From assembly GCF_004364555.1 (NCBI RefSeq), contig NZ_SOAM01000003.1:496001-560000 (forward strand): 64,000 nt of DNA. Reading direction: 5' to 3'. Under the pieces are notes generated by a model that did no database searches, was not told the DNA's origin, and worked only from the letters and a program-made list of their open reading frames with translations. Positions 43,155-52,137 of this stretch are shown here, in pieces (the first letter of the stretch is position 1; each line of letters opens with the position of its first letter). Position numbers and translations under genes: made by a program. This stretch comes from Amnibacterium kyonggiense (lineage in GTDB: Bacteria; Actinomycetota; Actinomycetes; Actinomycetales; Microbacteriaceae).

Positions 43155-45244
43155 CGGCGACCGAACCGCGCCCACAGTGGGAGCTGCGGACGCGCAGGAC
43201 GGCGTACATCGTGAGCCTGCTGCCCGCACGGGACGGGCTCGTGCTCGACCACTGGGGTGCGCCAGCCGCGACCGCTCCCTGGGCGGAGCCGACCCGAGTG
43301 GTGGGCATGGTGCCGGAGTCGGACGTCTCCCCGCTCGAGTTCGCTTCTGACGGACAACGGCACACCGCATTCGCCGAGCTCCTGATCGATCGAGGGAACG
43401 GCAGGACCGGGGCGCGCTGGACCGTACTCGACGACCTCGCGGCCGACTCACACCGCCTGACCGTCCCCTTCATCGATGAGACCGGCACGCTCCGACTCGA
43501 ACTGCACTACGCCACCTCCCCGGAGCACGACGCGGTTCGGCGCTGGGTCCGACTCACCAACACCGGCAGCGAGGCCGTCGAGCTGCGTCGCGCGTTCAGT
43601 GCGGGCTGGAACCTTCCCCTCGGTCCACACGTCAGAGTCGAGCACCTCGCCGGCTGGTGGGCCGGCGAGACGCGGCGACGGTCGACCGACCTCGAGGCGG
43701 CGACGCTCTCCATCGGCAGCCGCATGGGCATCACGGGCTTCGAGCACGCGCCAGTACTGACCCTGACAGCCGCGACGAACACGAGCGAGGCGTACGGTAT
43801 CGCGCTGGCTTGGAGCGGCTCATGGCGGATGCGAGCGGAATCGCCCGCCGTCGGCCGCCACGTCCGCGTCTCCGGCGGCCCACACGAGGACACGACGGTC
43901 GTCGCGCTGCTGCCCGGCGAGACCTACGAATCGCCCGAGTCGATCGGCGTTCGCAGCGACGCCGGGAGCGACGGAATCCGGCGCGCCTGGCACGAGTACG
44001 AGCGGACGCTCGCGCGCGACCACGGCGAACACCACCGGCCTGTCGTCTACAACTCCTGGTACGCCACCACCTTCAACGTGCGCGAGGAACACCAGGCAGT
44101 CCTTGCTGAGCGCGCCGCGCGCCTCGGTGCGGAGGTCTTCGTGCTCGACGACGGCTGGTTCGCGGGCCGGGACGACGACACTCGAGGCCTTGGCGATTGG
44201 CGGCCGGACAGTCAGAAGTTCCCTGATGGCCTACGACCCCTCGCGGATCGGGTGCGAGGACTCGGTATGCGGTTCGGCGTGTGGATCGAACCGGAGTGCG
44301 TCGATCCGGACAGTGACCTCTTTCGCGCGCATCCCGACTGGATCTATCGCGCCGACGGGCGACCCGCTCTGACGATCCGCAACCAGTACGTGCTCGACCT
44401 CGGACGCCCGGAGGTGGAGGCGTGGATCGCCGACGTCCTCCGCCGACTGCTGGACTCGGCGCCGATCACCTACCTCAAGTGGGACATGAACCGCGCGGTG
44501 ACGGATGGTGGCCGTCCCGGGGACCCGCACGGCCGAGAGTGGTCGATCCAGCACGTGCGCGCCTACCACCGGCTTCTCGACCTGCTCCGTTCCGAGTTCC
44601 CCGAGGTCACCGTCGAGGCTTGCGCGAGCGGCGGTGCCCGCATCGACCTCGCCGTGCTCGCCCGATCCGACGTGGTGTGGACGAGCGACGAGGTCGGACC
44701 TCGCGACAGACTCGCCATCCAGCACGGCTTCCTGACCGCGTACCCGGCATCAGTGATGAGCTCGTGGGTCACCGACGAGCCGGGCTCCGTCGACCGGTCG
44801 AGCGCGTCGCTCGGCTACCGGTTCGCCGTCGCCATGTGCGGGGTGCTCGGTGTCGGCGCCGACCTGCTGCGGTGGAACGACGTCGAACTTGAGCGCGGCG
44901 CGGCGATGGTTGCGGCCTACAAGGACCTACGCGGCGTCGTGCACCGCGGCGAAGCGTACTTTCACGGGGACCCCGCCGATCCGACCTACGCCATCGAGTT
45001 CCGCGGCCCGGATGACGACCCGCGCCAGGTGCTGCTCGTCTTCGACCGGGACCGGGAGCGTCGACGGGACCGCGACGCCGTCCGCATCCGGCCCGTCGCT
45101 TTGCGGCCGGGGACTTCATATCGATCAGACGCGTTCGCGCTACCGGTGACCGCCGGCGGCCCGCCATTCACCGTGCCGTTCCGCTGGGCCGAGGACGCGG
45201 ACGTCCTCGTGCTCACCCCCATCGACAACCAGGAGGAGCCATGA
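43151..45244 (+). CDS. Intracellular GH36 alpha-galactosidase
   Basis: GTG 43151 gives 697 residues, the usual GH36 size. An N-terminal beta-sandwich is followed by the barrel: AEVFVLDDGWFAGRDDDTRGLGDW, MRFGVWIEPECVDPDSDL, nucleophile D445 in YLKWDMNRA, then EACASGGARIDLAVLARSDVVW and predicted acid/base D513 in WTSDEVGPRDRL. There is no signal peptide. It should split alpha-1,6-galactosides imported by the three preceding gene products, complementing the secreted GH27 enzyme. Overlaps on both sides (GTGA, ATGA) show tight coupling. Confidence 0.92.
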   Translation: MTATEPRPQWELRTRRTAYIVSLLPARDGLVLDHWGAPAATAPWAEPTRVVGMVPESDVSPLEFASDGQRHTAFAELLIDRGNGRTGARWTVLDDLAADSHRLTVPFIDETGTLRLELHYATSPEHDAVRRWVRLTNTGSEAVELRRAFSAGWNLPLGPHVRVEHLAGWWAGETRRRSTDLEAATLSIGSRMGITGFEHAPVLTLTAATNTSEAYGIALAWSGSWRMRAESPAVGRHVRVSGGPHEDTTVVALLPGETYESPESIGVRSDAGSDGIRRAWHEYERTLARDHGEHHRPVVYNSWYATTFNVREEHQAVLAERAARLGAEVFVLDDGWFAGRDDDTRGLGDWRPDSQKFPDGLRPLADRVRGLGMRFGVWIEPECVDPDSDLFRAHPDWIYRADGRPALTIRNQYVLDLGRPEVEAWIADVLRRLLDSAPITYLKWDMNRAVTDGGRPGDPHGREWSIQHVRAYHRLLDLLRSEFPEVTVEACASGGARIDLAVLARSDVVWTSDEVGPRDRLAIQHGFLTAYPASVMSSWVTDEPGSVDRSSASLGYRFAVAMCGVLGVGADLLRWNDVELERGAAMVAAYKDLRGVVHRGEAYFHGDPADPTYAIEFRGPDDDPRQVLLVFDRDRERRRDRDAVRIRPVALRPGTSYRSDAFALPVTAGGPPFTVPFRWAEDADVLVLTPIDNQEEP

Positions 45245-48174
45245 CGCTGACCCCCGACGCCGAGGTCGCCGTCGATCCACTGACCCCGCCCCCACCGCCG
45301 GCACTCGCAGCGAGGCTGGCGGACGGCGCAGCCGTGGCCTGGTCGCAGCCGATCGTGGTGCCCACCTACCTCCCCGAGGCGCCGTCCACAGTGCCGATGT
45401 ACCTGGATCACCGCGTCTACCAGGGGTCGAGCGGGCGGGTGTACCCGCTGCCATTCGTCGAACGCATCGCGTCCGAACCAACGGACCACACATGGCAGGC
45501 GATCCACATCGAGAACCGCTATCTGCGCCTCGTGATCCTCCCGGAACTCGGCGGCCGCATCCACGTCGGCCACGACAAGACGACCGGATACGACTTCTTC
45601 TACCGGAACAAGGTGATCAAGCCTGCACTGGTGGGTCTCACCGGGCCGTGGGTCAGCGGCGGGGTCGAGTTCAACTGGCCGCAGCACCACCGCCCCGCCA
45701 CCTTCCTGCCTGTCGAGACCCGCATCGAGGAGCACGACGACGGGTCGGTGACCGTCTGGTGCGCCGACCATGACCCTTTTGAGCGGATGGCGGCGGTGCA
45801 CGGCATCCGAGTGCATGCCGACCGGTCGACGGTCGAGGCGGTCGTCCGCCTGCACAACCGCACCGATGTGCGCCAGTCGTTCCTCTGGTGGGCCAACGCC
45901 GCGGTTCGCGTGCATGAGGACTACCAGTCCTTCTTCCCGCAGGACGTGCGCTACGTCGCCGACCACGCCCGACGCGCCATCACCGCCTTCCCCGCGGCTG
46001 ATCGGCCCTACTACGGCGTCGACTACCCGGCCCGGGCCCGCGAGGTACCGGGAGCGGACCGGATCGACTTCTACGCGAATATCCCGGTCCCGACCTCGTA
46101 CATGATCGTCGACTCCGCGGAGTCGTTCTTCGGCGGCTACGACCACGCGGCGGGAGCCGGGTTCGTGCATTGGGCCGATCGGCGATTTTCCCCGGGCAAG
46201 AAGCAATGGACCTGGGGCAACGCTCCCTTCGGGCACGCCTGGGATCACCTGCTCACCGACGAGGACGGCCCGTACGTCGAGCTGATGGCAGGCGTCTACA
46301 CAGAGAACCAGCCGGACTTCTCCTGGCTCCTGCCCGGCGAGGTGCGCCGATTCACGCAGACCTGGTACCCGATCCCCGGCATCGGGCCGGCCCACCAGGC
46401 CACGACGGAAGCGGCGCTGCACGTCGACCTCGACACGACGACGGCCACCGTGTCGACCGCCGTGACCCGGCCCGTCACCGGCAGGCTGCAAGTCCGAGCA
46501 GGGACCCGAGTGCTGGCCGAGCACACGACGGCCATGGATCCGGGGGAGGTCTACCGGCTGCGAGCCGATTACCGCGGCGAGGCGGTCGAGGATCTCGTCG
46601 TCGAGCTGCTCGACGGTTCCCGATCGCTCGTCTCGTGGCGCCTCACCGTCCCTGACGACGACGAGCCCTGGACCGCGACCGAGCCACTTGCGCCGAAGGA
46701 TGTGCCCACGACGGAGGAGCTCTATCTCACGGGCCTCCACCTCGAGCAGTACCGGCACCCGACCCGGTCACCGCTGCCCTACTGGCGAGAAGCGTTGCGG
46801 CGCGACCCCGGTGACTCGCGCGTCCACCTCGCGCTCGGCTGGCACGCCTACCGGCGCGCCGAGTACGACAGAGCAGAGGACCACGCTCGTGCGGCGATCC
46901 GCCGGCTGTCGCTCCGCAACGAGAACCCGCGCAGCACCGAGTCCTGGTACCTGCTCGGCCTGATCCTCGCTCGCATCGGTCGAGAGCGCGAGGCGATCGC
47001 AGCACTCGGCAAGGCCGCGTGGGATGGCGGGTGGCGCGCGGCATCTGGCGTCGTCTCCGCTCGACTGCGCGCGCAGCGGGGCGACGTCGACGCGGCGCGG
47101 GATGATGTGCTCGCGCTGCTCGAGGAGGGCGCGAACGATCCCCGTCTCGTTGCGATGCGGATCCTGCTCGGTCGACGGCGCGGTGAGGACGTCAGCGCCC
47201 GCGTATCCGCAGCGCAGGTGAACAGCCCGCTCGACGATCTGCTGCGGCACCTCACCGACGGCGCAGTCCCAGCGGATGGTGGCCTCGCGGTCGACCTCGC
47301 GATGGAACTCGCGGGAGCCGGAGCGACGGACGACGCGATCGCCCTCCTCGAGCAGGCGGCGACGAGCGAGATCGGCCCCTGCGGCAATGTTCGCCCCATC
47401 GCCCTGTATCTGCTCGCACTCATCGCCGATCGGGCGGGCCGGCCGGAGACGGCGGCCTCCGCGCGTCGCCGCGCGTCGGAAGTCGATCGGCGGTGGTGCC
47501 TCCCTCACGGACTGGACGCTCACGATGCGCTCGTCGCCGCCCGGCAGGCTGACCCTGGCGATGGTCTCGCTGCCGCGCTACTCGGGATGCTCCTCTATGC
47601 AGCCGGACGCCGCCGTGACGCCGTGAATGCGTGGCGGGACGCCCTCCAAACCGGCTTCGAGGACGCGACACTCCATCGCAACCTGGGGCTCGGTGCCTAT
47701 GCGGTGCTCGGCGACGACGACCTCGCCTGGCGGTCATACGAGCGGGCCCGCGCGCTCGACCCGAACGACGCGCGCCTGCTGTTCGAGCAGGACCGGCTGG
47801 CCGAGCGGCTCGGCCGGGACAAGCAGGATCGGCTGGCGCGGCTCGAAGCCGCCCAGCGGCTCGTTTCGCAGCGCGATGACCTGACCGTCGAACTCGCACG
47901 CCTCCGCACCGCAGCCGGACGCGCAGCCGACGCGCTCGCCCTCTTCGACGGACGCTCATTCCAACCCTGGGAGGGCGGCGAAGGCCGCGTCCTCGCGGCC
48001 TGGGACGAGGCGCGCGACGCGCTCGGACTCCCCCGAACGGAGCCGCCTACCTCGCTCGGCGAAGCGCGGCCGGTCGTGCTCCCACCCGCCGCACTCCGGG
48101 AGGACGGCACGACCGACTACTTCGCCACCAGCCTCCCCGAGCTCCTGCTCTTCACTCGGGAAGTCGACGACTGA
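45241..48174 (+). CDS. DUF5107 domain protein with tetratricopeptide repeats
   Basis: This 977-residue protein has an N-terminal ~360-residue DUF5107 part with a galactose-mutarotase-like sandwich: YLDHRVYQGSSGRVYPLPFVERI, VILPELGGRIHVGHDKTTGYDFFYRNKV and VEFNWPQHHRPATFLP. After a beta-rich linker the second half is a series of TPR-type helix pairs (DSRVHLALGWHAYRRAEYDRAEDHARAAIRRL; ATLHRNLGLGAYAVLGDDDLAWRSYERARALDP). Such proteins cluster with glycosidases and sugar importers, but no activity has been fixed. It may bind a sugar or sugar enzyme inside the cell. ATG 45241 overlaps the GH36 stop. Confidence 0.82.
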   Translation: MTLTPDAEVAVDPLTPPPPPALAARLADGAAVAWSQPIVVPTYLPEAPSTVPMYLDHRVYQGSSGRVYPLPFVERIASEPTDHTWQAIHIENRYLRLVILPELGGRIHVGHDKTTGYDFFYRNKVIKPALVGLTGPWVSGGVEFNWPQHHRPATFLPVETRIEEHDDGSVTVWCADHDPFERMAAVHGIRVHADRSTVEAVVRLHNRTDVRQSFLWWANAAVRVHEDYQSFFPQDVRYVADHARRAITAFPAADRPYYGVDYPARAREVPGADRIDFYANIPVPTSYMIVDSAESFFGGYDHAAGAGFVHWADRRFSPGKKQWTWGNAPFGHAWDHLLTDEDGPYVELMAGVYTENQPDFSWLLPGEVRRFTQTWYPIPGIGPAHQATTEAALHVDLDTTTATVSTAVTRPVTGRLQVRAGTRVLAEHTTAMDPGEVYRLRADYRGEAVEDLVVELLDGSRSLVSWRLTVPDDDEPWTATEPLAPKDVPTTEELYLTGLHLEQYRHPTRSPLPYWREALRRDPGDSRVHLALGWHAYRRAEYDRAEDHARAAIRRLSLRNENPRSTESWYLLGLILARIGREREAIAALGKAAWDGGWRAASGVVSARLRAQRGDVDAARDDVLALLEEGANDPRLVAMRILLGRRRGEDVSARVSAAQVNSPLDDLLRHLTDGAVPADGGLAVDLAMELAGAGATDDAIALLEQAATSEIGPCGNVRPIALYLLALIADRAGRPETAASARRRASEVDRRWCLPHGLDAHDALVAARQADPGDGLAAALLGMLLYAAGRRRDAVNAWRDALQTGFEDATLHRNLGLGAYAVLGDDDLAWRSYERARALDPNDARLLFEQDRLAERLGRDKQDRLARLEAAQRLVSQRDDLTVELARLRTAAGRAADALALFDGRSFQPWEGGEGRVLAAWDEARDALGLPRTEPPTSLGEARPVVLPPAALREDGTTDYFATSLPELLLFTREVDD

Positions 48175-48185
48175 CCGCCGACGAC

Positions 48186-49121
48186 GTGATCCGCTTGCAC
48201 TCGGGTCCCGTGCAGGCGGTCGTATTGCCGGCGCTCGGCGGCAGGCTGATCTCCCTGCGGCACAGCAGTCGTGAGTTCCTCTGGCACGACCCATCACTGC
48301 TCGACGACGCGTTCCGACCGCGGGTCCCAGTAACTCCGCAACCGGCCGGCTCCCCGATGGAGAGCTGGCAGAACTGGGGCGGCGACAAGTCGTGGCCCGC
48401 GCCACAGGCGCGCGGGATCGCTGACGTCGGATGGCATGGGCCGCCCGACGACGTCTTCGACGGCGGCGTGTACGAGGTCCTCGACCGCCGTTCCGAGGAC
48501 ACGATTCGTCTACGGAGCGCTGTCGACGCCCGTACCGGCCTGCAGCAGACCAGGACGATCGTCCTCACGGACGTCGGCGCCCGCATCAAGACGACAATCA
48601 CCAACCGATCCACGCAGCCCCGCACGTTCGCCCCGTGGGAGGTCATGCAAGTCGCCGTGGACGTCGAGGACGAGACGAACGGAGCGATCGAAGTCGAATG
48701 CGCCGGCGGCTGCCGCGTGGCTGAGCTCGTGCGGTGGTGGGGTCACGTCCGCATCGCCCGGAAACGGGATGCGGTCTCGATCGGATTCGGCGACGCCGTT
48801 GCAAAGCTGGGCTTCCCCGATGCGACGGGGCGGGTCCGATGCCGCTTCGCCGACGGAGCCCGCCTGGCGCTCTCATTCACGCCGAGCCCCGTCGCGCCGG
48901 AGAGCGCTCCGTTCCAACTCTGGCTCCAGACCCCCCTCGCTCGCGCCCCTGAGGATTCCGGCGGATGGCGCCCGATGCATCGGCTCATCGAACTGGAACC
49001 CGTTGGGGCACTCACCGATCTCGCCCCCGGCGAATCCGCGTCAGTCACGGCGGACTGGACCCTCCTCGCTGAGCAGCGAAGGAGCCCTACCCGCGTCCCG
49101 AAACTCAGGTCGGGCACATAG
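48186..49121 (+). CDS. Aldose-epimerase-fold protein (DUF4380-like)
   Basis: The 311-residue protein has the beta-sandwich pattern of the galactose mutarotase superfamily: AVVLPALGGRLISLRHSSREFLWHDP, then WQNWGGDKSWPAPQ and IKTTITNRSTQPRTFAPWEVMQVAV. This resembles DUF4380 proteins, known from sugar-use clusters but not enzymatically defined. GTG 48186 is used; a CTG at 48171 would give the 4-base overlap seen elsewhere in this operon. It is the last gene of the sugar operon. Confidence 0.65.
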   Translation: MIRLHSGPVQAVVLPALGGRLISLRHSSREFLWHDPSLLDDAFRPRVPVTPQPAGSPMESWQNWGGDKSWPAPQARGIADVGWHGPPDDVFDGGVYEVLDRRSEDTIRLRSAVDARTGLQQTRTIVLTDVGARIKTTITNRSTQPRTFAPWEVMQVAVDVEDETNGAIEVECAGGCRVAELVRWWGHVRIARKRDAVSIGFGDAVAKLGFPDATGRVRCRFADGARLALSFTPSPVAPESAPFQLWLQTPLARAPEDSGGWRPMHRLIELEPVGALTDLAPGESASVTADWTLLAEQRRSPTRVPKLRSGT

Positions 49122-49565
49122 ATATAGGTCATCACTTTACGAAAGGGATGTCCGACTAAACACCAAGATAGAACCCCTTCTGCAGACCGAGACTCACCAA
49201 TACGGCGACACTCGAAGCGGGCCGCGCGCTCATGACAAGCAAGACTCGGTCTCGGATCTACGACGATTCCGCCGGCGATTGAAGACCGCCCGGTGCGCCT
49301 CGCCCCCTTTTTCGAGAACTCTGGATGGCGTCCACCCGGTCCACTGAAGATGGCCACATCACCTCAATGCCTGCCACTCAGAAGCAGTCGGATGCCACTA
49401 GGCCCCACCAACGTTGGCGAAACTCGCTTCCCCGCCGTCACGATCCACCGATCCCCACCGACGAACCGCTTCCTAATCGCACCACGCCACTCAGCCCTGA
49501 CACTTCACCTGAACACCGCAAAACACCACACCCAGCTTCCACTCCTGACCTCCCCCGCCACACCT
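49122..49565. other. A/C-rich gap between sugar operon and defence module
   Basis: This 444-base stretch has no supportable gene. From about 49470 to 49565 the + strand is rich in A and C with few G, a strand bias unlike the rest of the window. No terminator with a strong stem was found after the sugar operon. Confidence 0.5.
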
Positions 49566-49696
49566 GTCTTGCCCTGTCCTGGCCTGCCACCTGCACTCGC
49601 GAACCACCCACACACAACTGCTCTTGCTCTTCAAGTTGTGTGTGGGTGGTTCGCGAGCGGCGCCAGCCGAGGTGGCAGGCCAGGACAGGGCAAGAC
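49566..49696. ncRNA. Very long hairpin upstream of the Septu-like genes
   Basis: Outer arms of 27 bp (49566-49592 with 49670-49696) and inner arms of 24 bp (49596-49619 with 49634-49657) are perfectly complementary, giving 51 paired positions without a mismatch. A 3/12-base internal loop separates them, and the end loop of 14 bases contains GCTCTT twice. It is far stronger than any terminator here. As DNA it would be a cruciform or MITE-like palindrome; as RNA it resembles the long stem of retron msd RNAs, but no reverse transcriptase is encoded. Whether it is transcribed is unknown. Confidence 0.5.
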
Positions 49697-49713
49697 GCCC
49701 GAAACCCCTCGCA

Positions 49714-49752
49714 AGACCCCTCGCACACGGCGAGGCACGATACGAGGGGTCT
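49714..49752. other. Second hairpin beside the long stem
   Basis: AGACCCCTCG and CGAGGGGTCT form a perfect 10-bp stem around a 19-base loop, 17 bases after the long hairpin. The 5' side carries ACCCCTCGC twice (a direct repeat). The two hairpins may be parts of one structured element. Confidence 0.45.
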
Positions 49753-49876
49753 CGTCCCGCCGCCGTCCGATGGTCGTCCGGGGACCCGCCCTCGTCAACG
49801 GGCAAGGCTCACCGCGACCTAGAGGGCGCGAGAGCCCCTGCTACCTCGCTCCGCCTTGCACCCGGATCACCTCGTA

Positions 49877-49892
49877 CGTTGAAGCTTCAACG
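49877..49892. promoter_or_regulatory. Perfect palindrome before the Septu-like operon
   Basis: CGTTGAAGCTTCAACG is a perfect 16-bp palindrome 80 bases before the GTG start of the ATPase gene. Its TTGAAG could double as a -35 box, although no good -10 box follows. It is a good candidate operator for control of the defence genes. Confidence 0.5.
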
Positions 49893-49972
49893 GTCGTCGA
49901 TCGTGTAGGCATAGGTGAGCGGTCTAATGCCGAAGCCAGGCTCCAGCTCCCGCTGACCAGTAGGAGACACAG

Positions 49973-51397
49973 GTGTACGTCCGTCGACTCGTCTGCAAGA
50001 ACGTACGAGGGTTCGAGGAGATCGACCTCGACCTTTGCCCAATGTACGAGGCACCTAACCGCAGCGATCGGCGCAAGGAACTTGCCGCTCTCTCCGCTGT
50101 CGACGGGCTACTAGCGCCTGACGAGCCCACTCCAGCCGATAATCCATTTCCAGGGTGGACAGTAATCACGGGCGACAACGGCTCAGGGAAGTCCACCGTC
50201 CTCAAGTCCATCGCACTAGCTCTTCTCGGTCCCGAGAAAGCACGATCCCTTATCCAGTCCTACGACGGATGGGTCACTGTCGGACAGAAGCGCGGCGAGA
50301 TTTCTTTGGAGATCCGCCCCGATGCAAGTATCGATAAAACTCGAGCCGGCGGGCACCCCTACAAAGACACCTTCTGGGCGGAAATTGACGTCCATATGGA
50401 CGAGGATCAGCCCGGCGGAGCACCCTGGATCGTGAGTCCCAGCGACCACTTCAAGCACAAGAAGCTAGGAGCACAGACGGGCCCCTGGCAACTCGCCACA
50501 GCGGGATGGCTTGGAATTGGATATGGACCATTTCGCAGGCTATATGGCTCATCTCCGACCGCAGCTGGCCTCGAGGCAGACCCCATCAAAGCACGGTTCG
50601 CCACCTTATTTATGGAGGACGCCACGCTCAGAGAGGCCGAGAAGTGGCTTCAGGATCTTGATTACGTCAGCGCAAGGGCATCCACGCAGGATCAACAGCG
50701 GCGCGCAGGGGCGCAACTGGCAGTGGTTCAGGAGATCCTGTCCGCAGACTTCCTCCGGAACGGGATGACATTCGATCGAGTAGACGCAAGTGGCGTGTGG
50801 CTAAAGGACGCAGATCGACGTCATCTCCGCCTGTCAGACATGAGCGAGGGCTATCGGGCGGCTCTTGCGATGCTGATTGACATCGTGCGACACCTTTTCC
50901 TGTGCTACGACGACGCGATTGATCGAGTACACCGGGATGAGCAGGGCCGCGTCTCCTTGAAAGCTCCGGCCGTTGTGATTATCGACGAGATTGATGCTCA
51001 CTTGCACCCAGCTTGGCAAAGAGAGATCGGACCTTGGCTGACGTCGCATTTCCCGCTGATCCAATTCATCGTCACGACGCACAGCCCACTTGTCTGCCAG
51101 GCGGCTACCGGCGGACGCATCTACGTTCTCCCATCGCCAGGCTCGTCAGACGAACCGCGTCGAGTAACGGCAGCCGAATACGAACACCTGCTGGCCGCAG
51201 ATACCGACGAGGTACTAGCTTCGCCCGCCTTCCAGGTCCGCCAGCCTCGGCCGCCCCGAGTCATACGTGCAATGAAGCGACACGCCGAATTGCAGCAGTT
51301 GGCATTGTTCGAGGTTGAAGTACCTGCCGAGGCACGCGCCGCAGATGAACTTGAGCAACTGGAGCTCTTCTTCGAGGGCCGACTGACGGAGCACTAA
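49973..51397 (+). CDS. ptuA: PtuA-like ATPase of a Septu-type defence system
   Basis: GTG 49973 has AGGAG six bases upstream. The 474-residue protein is an SMC/OLD-like ABC ATPase: N-terminal RLVCKNVRGFEEIDLDL, Walker A at 67-74 (GDNGSGKS), an ABC signature-like LSDMSEGYRAALAML (287 onward), Walker B VVIIDEIDAHLHP (334 onward) and a following switch-like TTHSPLVCQA. A long insertion lies between Walker A and the signature. A one-base overlap links it to an HNH gene, the PtuA-PtuB arrangement of Septu anti-phage systems. The C-terminus (ELQQLALFEVEVPAE, ELEQLELFFEGRL) may contact the nuclease. Confidence 0.82.
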   Translation: MYVRRLVCKNVRGFEEIDLDLCPMYEAPNRSDRRKELAALSAVDGLLAPDEPTPADNPFPGWTVITGDNGSGKSTVLKSIALALLGPEKARSLIQSYDGWVTVGQKRGEISLEIRPDASIDKTRAGGHPYKDTFWAEIDVHMDEDQPGGAPWIVSPSDHFKHKKLGAQTGPWQLATAGWLGIGYGPFRRLYGSSPTAAGLEADPIKARFATLFMEDATLREAEKWLQDLDYVSARASTQDQQRRAGAQLAVVQEILSADFLRNGMTFDRVDASGVWLKDADRRHLRLSDMSEGYRAALAMLIDIVRHLFLCYDDAIDRVHRDEQGRVSLKAPAVVIIDEIDAHLHPAWQREIGPWLTSHFPLIQFIVTTHSPLVCQAATGGRIYVLPSPGSSDEPRRVTAAEYEHLLAADTDEVLASPAFQVRQPRPPRVIRAMKRHAELQQLALFEVEVPAEARAADELEQLELFFEGRLTEH

Positions 51398-52137
51398 TGC
51401 GACGCATCGGACCGGCAGCTTGCCCACCTCGAGTGCACACCGAGCTCACTAAACGTCAAGCCCTAGCTTCCGCGTCGCCGAGCAATGTTGACGACCTCTG
51501 GAACGCTTTTCGCAAACTTAAGTCGTACGGTCGTCTGAGCGAGAGTCTTGCGAAACCACTCGGCGCACGCAAGAGATGTGCATATTGCAGCGACTCCCGA
51601 GCAGCGGATGTGGAACATTTCAGACCGAAGTCAATGTATCCAACATACGCGTTCACGTTCGAGAACATGCTGCTAATCTGCACGGAGTGCAATCGGCGGA
51701 AGTGGACAAAATTTCCTCTTGACGCCCGAGGCGTGCCGAAGTTGATTAATCCCTACTTCGACGACCCTTGGGACGTCTTCCGGTTCATGCCCCTGACAGG
51801 GTATTTGGATAGCCGTATAATCGGGTTTGAGGACGGCGCACCGGTGCGAGACAGCCGCGGCGAAGCAACACTTGATGTTCTTGGCGAGATTCTCAATAGC
51901 GGACCTCTCCTGCAGGGGCGTCGAGACAACTGGCAGCGTCTACTCAGATGCTTGCAGGTCGCGTTGCAGGGATCCGACCCTCTTCCGACGAGCCGAGAGT
52001 CGCTGTGGGCAGGAGACGACGATTTCGGGCTGGGCGATTACATCTTGGACCGCGAGGGTAAGGAAGAACCAGACATCCTCGCTTGGCGCGACGCCGCGCC
52101 CTCAAGATGGGGTGACCTTCGGGTGCTTCCACGCTGA
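51397..52137 (+). CDS. ptuB: PtuB-like HNH endonuclease of a Septu-type defence system
   Basis: ATG 51397 overlaps the TAA of the ATPase gene (TAATG). The 246-residue protein has an HNH nuclease core with C61/C64 (RCAYCSD), E73-H74 (DVEHFRPKS) and C95/C98 (LICTECNRRKW), as in the HNH family TIGR02646 linked to retron and Septu systems. In known Septu the nuclease is held by the ATPase and cuts DNA or tRNA upon infection. All metal ligands look intact, so the pair is probably functional. Confidence 0.82.
   Translation: MRRIGPAACPPRVHTELTKRQALASASPSNVDDLWNAFRKLKSYGRLSESLAKPLGARKRCAYCSDSRAADVEHFRPKSMYPTYAFTFENMLLICTECNRRKWTKFPLDARGVPKLINPYFDDPWDVFRFMPLTGYLDSRIIGFEDGAPVRDSRGEATLDVLGEILNSGPLLQGRRDNWQRLLRCLQVALQGSDPLPTSRESLWAGDDDFGLGDYILDREGKEEPDILAWRDAAPSRWGDLRVLPR

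Noticed and set aside
49566-49752. CRISPR array
   Set aside because: The repeats are inverted, not regularly spaced direct repeats, and no cas gene is present in the window.
49566-52137. Complete retron
   Set aside because: No reverse transcriptase motif (YxDD and neighbours) appears in any frame of the island, so only a resemblance of the hairpin and effectors is reported.
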